A stretch of DNA of 9,350 nt from JBBDQZ01 sp040905705 (lineage in GTDB: Bacteria > Bacteroidota > Rhodothermia > Balneolales > Natronogracilivirgulaceae). The DNA is taken from NCBI GenBank assembly GCA_040905705.1, contig JBBDQZ010000017.1:1-9350 (forward strand), written 5' to 3'. The notes under the pieces are model-generated. The model was not told where the DNA came from. It did no database searches and was given only the letters and a program-made list of their open reading frames with translations. The position numbers were made by a program, and so were the translations under genes. How positions within the stretch are numbered: the stretch's first letter is position 1; each line of letters opens with the position of its first letter. This document shows, one piece after another, positions 5,759 to 9,350 of this stretch.

Positions 5759-5883
5759 ACATAACGGCCCAGGTTTAACCTGCAGCGGCATTACCGGAAT
5801 TAAGAGAATGCGAGAAGCATTCTTTCAGGGCAGTAAATTAAGAAAAATCAAGAGCCGCTGTCAGGTTGAATCCGTTGTTAGAG
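5759..5883 (-). other. attC-like recombination site C, end of the phd/parE cassette
   Basis: This is the best-formed site, 125 bases long. Read on the minus strand, it opens with CTCTAAC (5877-5883), then the arm AACCTGACAGCGGC (5854-5867). An apical part with its own hairpin follows (AGAATGC/GCATTCT at 5805-5823), then the arm GCCGCTGCAGGTT (5777-5789) and finally GTTATGT (5759-5765). All 13 bases of the shorter arm pair, leaving a single extra A in the longer arm, the strand-marking extrahelical base of attC sites. The outer boxes keep the required AAC and GTT. It starts 16 bases beyond the parE stop codon. Confidence 0.7.
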
Positions 5884-5899
5884 CAAACTACTTACAGTA

Positions 5900-6196
5900 T
5901 TATTGGTCACCGGATTTCTTTGGTTTCTGTTTGACATGGCGGATAGTCAGAATTTCAATAATATCATCTCGAATCTCATATAAAAGCAAATAGTTGCTTT
6001 TGATGATCAATTCTCGCTTCATTTCATCGTTTATAGCCGAAATCATTCGACCTTTGAGAGGATGGTCTTTCAGACTCAGTGCTTTGTCTTCAATTTCGTC
6101 GATGAAAGCCAGGGCGGCATCTATATTATCCCGGGCGATATAATCAGTGTAATTATCAAGTCTACGGAGGGAAAGGGGAGACCAAATGAGTTTCAT
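5900..6196 (-). CDS. parE: ParE/RelE-superfamily toxin
   Basis: This 98-residue protein has the ParE/RelE layout: MKLIWSPLSLRRLDNYTDYIARDNIDAAL (in part), a two-helix hairpin to about residue 45 (FIDEIEDKALSLKDHPLKG), then sheet strands with RELIIKSNYLLLYEIRDDIIEILTIRHVKQKP (in part). LIIKSNYLLLYEI and the terminal IRHVKQ are the usual places for conserved Arg, Tyr and His positions in this family. ParE-like members poison gyrase and RelE-like members cleave mRNA; sequence reading alone does not decide which. The start overlaps the antitoxin stop as ATGA (6193-6196), so the genes are translationally coupled. An attC-like site follows directly. No damage is visible. Confidence 0.9.
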   Translation of the reverse strand: MKLIWSPLSLRRLDNYTDYIARDNIDAALAFIDEIEDKALSLKDHPLKGRMISAINDEMKRELIIKSNYLLLYEIRDDIIEILTIRHVKQKPKKSGDQ

Positions 6197-6480
6197 TTAA
6201 GCTGATTCAATCGTTCTCTTACTGACTTTATTGCGATATCGTGGGGAATCCCCTTGCCCTGATCGAGTTCACGGCGGGCTTGATTGACTTCTTGAAGCAT
6301 CTCGATGGTGTCGACCATATCCTCATAGTCAGAAACATCGAGTAAAATAGCGGAGCCTTTACCGTGTTGGGTGATGACAACAGGTCTATGGTCTTTTTTG
6401 ACTTTCTCAATAATCGAGGCCGCATTGGCCCGAAAAGCCGAAAGTGGTTGGATGTCTTTATCGAGATGTATGCGCTTCAT
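6193..6480 (-). CDS. Phd/YefM-family antitoxin
   Basis: This is a 95-residue antitoxin that should bind DNA through its N-terminal dimer domain and the toxin through its C-terminal tail. Family marks are DIQPLSAFRANAASIIEKVK near the N-terminus, then RPVVITQHGKGSAILLDVSDYEDM from about residue 32, and a helical tail with LQEVNQARRELDQGKG. It is placed before its toxin, with a four-base overlap. In minus-strand order it is the first module of the cassette series, about 85 bases from the partial attC-like site B. Confidence 0.92.
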   Translation of the reverse strand: MKRIHLDKDIQPLSAFRANAASIIEKVKKDHRPVVITQHGKGSAILLDVSDYEDMVDTIEMLQEVNQARRELDQGKGIPHDIAIKSVRERLNQLK

Positions 6481-6509
6481 AAGATCAAGTGAAGTTTTGA
6501 TAGTTGACC

Positions 6510-6527
6510 TTTATATGGTACAATAAA
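6510..6527 (-). promoter_or_regulatory. Imperfect palindrome upstream of the phd-type antitoxin
   Basis: The 18 bases read TTTATATGGTACAATAAA, symmetric about GGTAC with five-base ends TTTAT/ATAAA. It lies 30 bases before the start codon, in the promoter region, where Phd-type antitoxins bind. No ideal promoter hexamers could be fixed. Confidence 0.35.
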
Positions 6528-6565
6528 CGATACAGAAAAGCAACAAGAGCTGTGATCTGTAGCTG

Positions 6566-6630
6566 CTCTAACGTCCATCCGCATAACCGGCGTGGTGTAA
6601 TTTTGTGAATTTCATCCCACCATAGCGGTT
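6566..6630 (-). other. attC-like recombination site B (half site)
   Basis: On the minus strand the site ends in GTTAGAG (6566-6572), and the inner arm CACCACGCCGGTT (6585-6597) can pair with AACCGCTATGGTG (6618-6630) at 10 of 13 positions. The right-hand outer box with AAC is missing; instead the GC-rich intron-like block begins near 6641. Bases 6561-6612 are close to 3121-3170, so sites A and B share an origin. The next cassette (phd/parE) would begin inside the GTTAGAG box. Confidence 0.5.
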
Positions 6631-6640
6631 GATCTGAGCC

Positions 6641-7008
6641 CATGACCCAATGACGCGATCCCTTCGCTCGGCTGTCATTACAACAGCGTCCTCACACAAC
6701 GGATCGCTCCGTCCCTTGGCGGCACATCGGTACTGTCGGCCTCGCCCTTCGAGCTTGCGCCTTTCCCTTTGCATTGCCGCCGAAGGTTCCCGCAGTTCCA
6801 CGCAAGAGCCTGAAACAGGATCGCGCTGCCTGTATGCCGGACGCCGCATGGCCAATAGACAGGCTCCCGCCATGCTAATCCTGAGCCAACATCAACTCCC
6901 AGTTTTGACATCATCTTAACAACTTTCGACACTTGAACGGCAGTTCACGGTTGTTCGCCTTCCTGTTTCATACCTGACACCTGATGGTGCCTTTTTCGCA
7001 ACGCTCAC
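6641..7008 (-). other. GC-rich block resembling the 5' part of a group II intron, without its reverse transcriptase
   Basis: Base composition shifts clearly to GC-rich compared with both flanks. No frame gives a recognisable protein, although frames of 84 to 101 codons are open on both strands. Read on the minus strand, the text from about 6980 to 6642 resembles, from memory, the leader (domain I and following parts) of bacterial group II introns. Examples are the stretch around AACTGCCGTTCAAGTGTCG, a GCATGGCGGGAGCCTGTC segment and a closing GCCGAGCGAAGGGATCGCG, which normally sit shortly before the maturase/reverse transcriptase gene. GTGAGCG at 7002-7008 or GTGTCAGG at 6973-6980 could be the 5' splice end. 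The reverse transcriptase gene, domain V and the 3' end are absent. Confidence 0.45.
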
Positions 7009-7533
7009 GACCAGAGCTTTTGACCCAAGCCGCTTGCGGTGGTTTGCAACCTGCTCATCACGAATCCCTTGGAGGCCAACTCTTCGATAAGCATCTGGCG
7101 CCGTTTTTAGAAAACACGTTCGTTTTGAGTCTCTTTATTCCACAAATTAAAGTGGGTATGATCAATTTTTTAAAAAAACTTGACACTCAATTTTAGAATC
7201 CCAAAACTACCTTTGTGGTATCGTTAACATTTGGTTTTGTACAGTCACCATGAAATCAACCGCCGGATTCTATGTGTTCCGGTTCATGTTCAGGTATATT
7301 TTAACACTCCAATTTAAACAGATATTTGTCGGAAATTACTTTTTTGACACTTTTGATACACGGGTGTTATCGGTAACAGTGATGATGATTTATTACGGTA
7401 AAGGATCGAGATCCAGTAATTTAGCATTTTAAAGCATACAAATGATCTTTTTAAAAAAGTAAATTAAGGCAATTATGGTATCCTGTTTAGTAGAATTTTC
7501 GGGTCCAAAACTATCATTATTAAATATAAGCCA
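7009..7533. other. Non-coding stretch upstream of the sulfatase gene
   Basis: From 7009 to about 7100 the GC-rich character continues; on the minus strand a 29-codon frame (from 7099) ends next to the intron-like block and matches nothing I know. From 7100 to 7533 the DNA is AT-rich with many T and A runs. A 60-codon plus-strand frame at 7250-7432 looks accidental. TTGACA (7180-7185) and TACCTTTG (7208-7215) are promoter-like words but their spacing suits neither the common nor the Bacteroidota promoter rule. The short symmetric word GTTATCGGTAAC lies at about 7367. I cannot name a promoter for the sulfatase with confidence. Confidence 0.4.
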
Positions 7534-9174
7534 ATGAGTCGAAATAAACTCAAACACAGTTTCAAATGCTTAAAACCAAAACTGCTCATCGTGCCGACAG
7601 TGATGATTGTGTTGTTTTCATATTCTTCGCTTATAGCACAAGATCATCAGCAGAAACAGCGACCGAACATTTTGTTTGCCATTTCTGACGACCTCTCTTA
7701 TCCGCATAAAGGTGCTTATGGAACAACTTGGGTTAAAACTCCGGCGTTTGACCGTGTTGCCGAACAGGGTATTTTGTTTAACCGAGCCTATGTTCCAAAT
7801 CCGAAATGCGCACCGTCAAGATCTATCATTTTAACCGGACGCAATTCCTGGCAACTGGAAGAGGCGGCCAATCACTGGCCTTATTTTCCTCAAAAGTTCA
7901 AGGTATTTCCGGAAGTACTGGAAGAGCACGGGTATTTTGTGGGAGCAACCGGTAAAACCTGGGCCCCGGGTGTTGCGGAAACCGAAGACGGCGAACCCCG
8001 AAGTCTTACAGGGTTGGCTTATGATGAACACCGTTTAGAACCACCCTCCACAGAAATTTCAACAAACGACTATGCCGCCAATTTTGAAGCTTTTTTAAAA
8101 GACCGTCCAGAAGGTCAGCCGTTCTCCTTCTGGTACGGGGCCACGGAACCGCACCGCGCGTATGAGTATCGATCGGGCATTGAAAAAGGAGGGAAAGAAA
8201 TTTCGGATATCGATGAAGTGCCCGATTTCTGGCCCGATGATGATGAAATTCGCATCGATATGCTCGATTATGCGTTCGAAATCGAGCACTTTGACAACCA
8301 TCTGAAAAAAATGCTGCAACTGCTTGAGGATGCTGGAGAATTAGAGAATACCCTGATCGTGGTTACGTCCGATAACGGCATGCCGTTCCCGCGTGTAAAA
8401 GGCCAGGCGTACGAGATGTCGGCCCATATGCCACTGGCGATTATGTGGCCGAACGGTATTGAAGCATCCAGCCGGGTTGTAGATGATTTTGTGAGTTTTG
8501 CCGATTTCGCCCCCACATTTATTGAATTAGCCGGGTTGAATTGGGAAGAAACCGGAATGCATCCAACAGTTGGACGAAGCCTGACCGATATTCTCTATTC
8601 CGATTCCGGAGGACATGTAAATCCGGAACGCGATCACGTTTTGCTGGGTAAGGAGCGACATGACGTGGGGCGGCCGTACGACTGGGGGTATCCGATTCGG
8701 GGAATCATCCGGGGAGATATGCTCTATGTCAGAAATTTTGAGCATACGCGCTGGCCTGCCGGCAATCCCGAAACCGGTTATCTGAACACAGACGGCAGCC
8801 CGACAAAAACATTCATCCTGAATAACCGAACCACACCGGGAATGTACCATTACTGGCATTGGAGTTTTGGAAAAAGGCCGGTTGAAGAGCTTTATAACAT
8901 TGCCGAAGATCCCGGCTGTATTCATAACCTCGCCGATGATCCGTCATATCGTGAGACCCTGAAGAAGCTCAAAACAGAGTTGTTTGATAAGCTTAAAGAG
9001 CAGGGAGATCCGCGAATGTTTGGCCGCGGTTATGTTTTTGATGCCTATCCGTACGTCAATCCGAGGAATAATAATTTATACCAGCGTTATATTATTGACG
9101 GTGAAAAAGTTAATACCGGCTGGGTGAATGATTCAGATTTTGAAGACCGTCCACTTCCGGAGCAGATGCAATAA
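7534..9174 (+). CDS. Secreted formylglycine-dependent sulfatase (S1 family)
   Basis: This 546-residue enzyme should hydrolyse sulfate esters or sulfamates, probably of a sulfated polysaccharide or glycosaminoglycan, outside the cytoplasm. A signal peptide is clear: basic start, hydrophobic core LLIVPTVMIVLFSYSSL, and a cut after Ala35. The metal-site Asp52-Asp53 follow in RPNILFAISDD. Cys92 in CAPSR is the residue converted to formylglycine, with Arg96 and the following ILTGR completing the signature. TEPHR (His207), SDNG (Asp280, Asn281) and Lys289 are further expected active-site positions. The C-terminal part has the usual EELYNIAEDPGCIHNLADDP. The pattern is closest, from memory, to sulfatases related to N-sulfoglucosamine sulfohydrolase; the substrate is not certain. 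No Shine-Dalgarno sequence precedes the ATG, common in Bacteroidota relatives. No maturase or TonB-dependent partner gene is in view. Confidence 0.92.
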   Translation: MSRNKLKHSFKCLKPKLLIVPTVMIVLFSYSSLIAQDHQQKQRPNILFAISDDLSYPHKGAYGTTWVKTPAFDRVAEQGILFNRAYVPNPKCAPSRSIILTGRNSWQLEEAANHWPYFPQKFKVFPEVLEEHGYFVGATGKTWAPGVAETEDGEPRSLTGLAYDEHRLEPPSTEISTNDYAANFEAFLKDRPEGQPFSFWYGATEPHRAYEYRSGIEKGGKEISDIDEVPDFWPDDDEIRIDMLDYAFEIEHFDNHLKKMLQLLEDAGELENTLIVVTSDNGMPFPRVKGQAYEMSAHMPLAIMWPNGIEASSRVVDDFVSFADFAPTFIELAGLNWEETGMHPTVGRSLTDILYSDSGGHVNPERDHVLLGKERHDVGRPYDWGYPIRGIIRGDMLYVRNFEHTRWPAGNPETGYLNTDGSPTKTFILNNRTTPGMYHYWHWSFGKRPVEELYNIAEDPGCIHNLADDPSYRETLKKLKTELFDKLKEQGDPRMFGRGYVFDAYPYVNPRNNNLYQRYIIDGEKVNTGWVNDSDFEDRPLPEQMQ

Positions 9175-9176
9175 AT

Positions 9177-9193
9177 TGCGAATCATATTCGCA
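9177..9193 (+). terminator. Short hairpin directly after the sulfatase gene
   Basis: TGCGAAT and ATTCGCA form a seven-pair stem with loop CAT, starting three bases after the stop codon. No T-run follows, so it is not a standard intrinsic terminator, but it could stabilise the mRNA end. Confidence 0.35.
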
Positions 9194-9350
9194 TACATCC
9201 AGCGCCTTAGCTGAAAATCCAATATCACTGTCATAACCTACCTCCACCAAAAGTATCTTACTTTCATTTTATAATCACTAGTGAATTTCATTACTAGGGT
9301 CCTACTAAAAACCTATCGGTTTAGTTTGAATTAAAATTTTGATCAATTTT
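9194..9350. other. AT-rich tail without a gene
   Basis: No reading frame is supported. A weak hairpin, AAACC-TATC-GGTTT (9309-9322), followed by AT-rich DNA could end transcription on either strand. A palindromic CACTAGTG lies near 9279. Confidence 0.3.

Noticed and set aside
2355..6480. A CRISPR array or phage origin for the repeats in this region
   Set aside because: The repeats are imperfect inverted sites hundreds of bases apart, with genes between them. There are no regular spacers and no phage structural genes.
6568..6932. Overlapping frames of 84-101 codons on both strands in the GC-rich block
   Set aside because: They overlap each other, show no family similarity, and one reads on into the attC-like site. 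Open frames on both strands are expected in GC-rich structured DNA.
7180..7215. TTGACA plus TACCTTTG as a sulfatase promoter
   Set aside because: The two words are 22 bases apart (25 from the TTG), unlike the usual spacings, and lie more than 300 bases from the start codon.
7250..7432. 60-codon plus-strand frame before the sulfatase
   Set aside because: Composition is AT-driven (many Phe, Tyr, Val), there is no ribosome binding site and no recognisable motif.

Overview
The window looks like a piece of a bacterial chromosome from the Bacteroidota/Balneolota/Rhodothermota side of the tree. This placement rests on weak cues: several genes lack Shine-Dalgarno sequences, the S1 sulfatase is a secreted type, and the transposase N-terminus has the style of these groups. 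No rRNA or tRNA is present to confirm it. Two ordinary metabolic genes lie at the ends: the C-terminal two thirds of glycerol-3-phosphate dehydrogenase (glpD, left edge) and a complete secreted formylglycine sulfatase (7534-9174). Between them lies about 6 kb of accessory DNA.

From left to right after glpD there is a non-coding stretch with one unassigned minus-strand open frame, then a decayed DUF3095 gene (two single-base frameshifts and a lost C-terminus). Next come four small toxin-antitoxin modules, all on the minus strand: higBA (2355-2947), DUF433/DUF5615 (3005-3618, damaged), a second unrelated higBA (COG5499/COG4680 type, 5022-5705) and phd/parE (5900-6480). An IS110/IS1111-family element lies on the plus strand between the second and third modules. 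Its transposase has lost most of the catalytic N-terminal domain by an in-frame deletion. To the right of phd/parE is a GC-rich block that looks like the 5' part of a group II intron without its reverse transcriptase.

The main observation is that the toxin-antitoxin modules are separated by imperfect inverted-repeat sites with integron attC architecture: outer AAC/GTT boxes, inner arms that pair with one or two unpaired extra bases, and a variable apical part. Two are nearly complete (5759-5883 and 3712-3801) and two are partial (3125-3206 and 6566-6630). Each lies 3' of a toxin-antitoxin module in the minus-strand reading direction, as expected for gene cassettes. The region therefore reads as an integrase-less cassette array (a CALIN), loaded with addiction modules and invaded by elements known elsewhere to target attC sites. 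No intI gene is in the window. The assignments rest on hand-read alignments and pairing, not on covariance-model or database searches.
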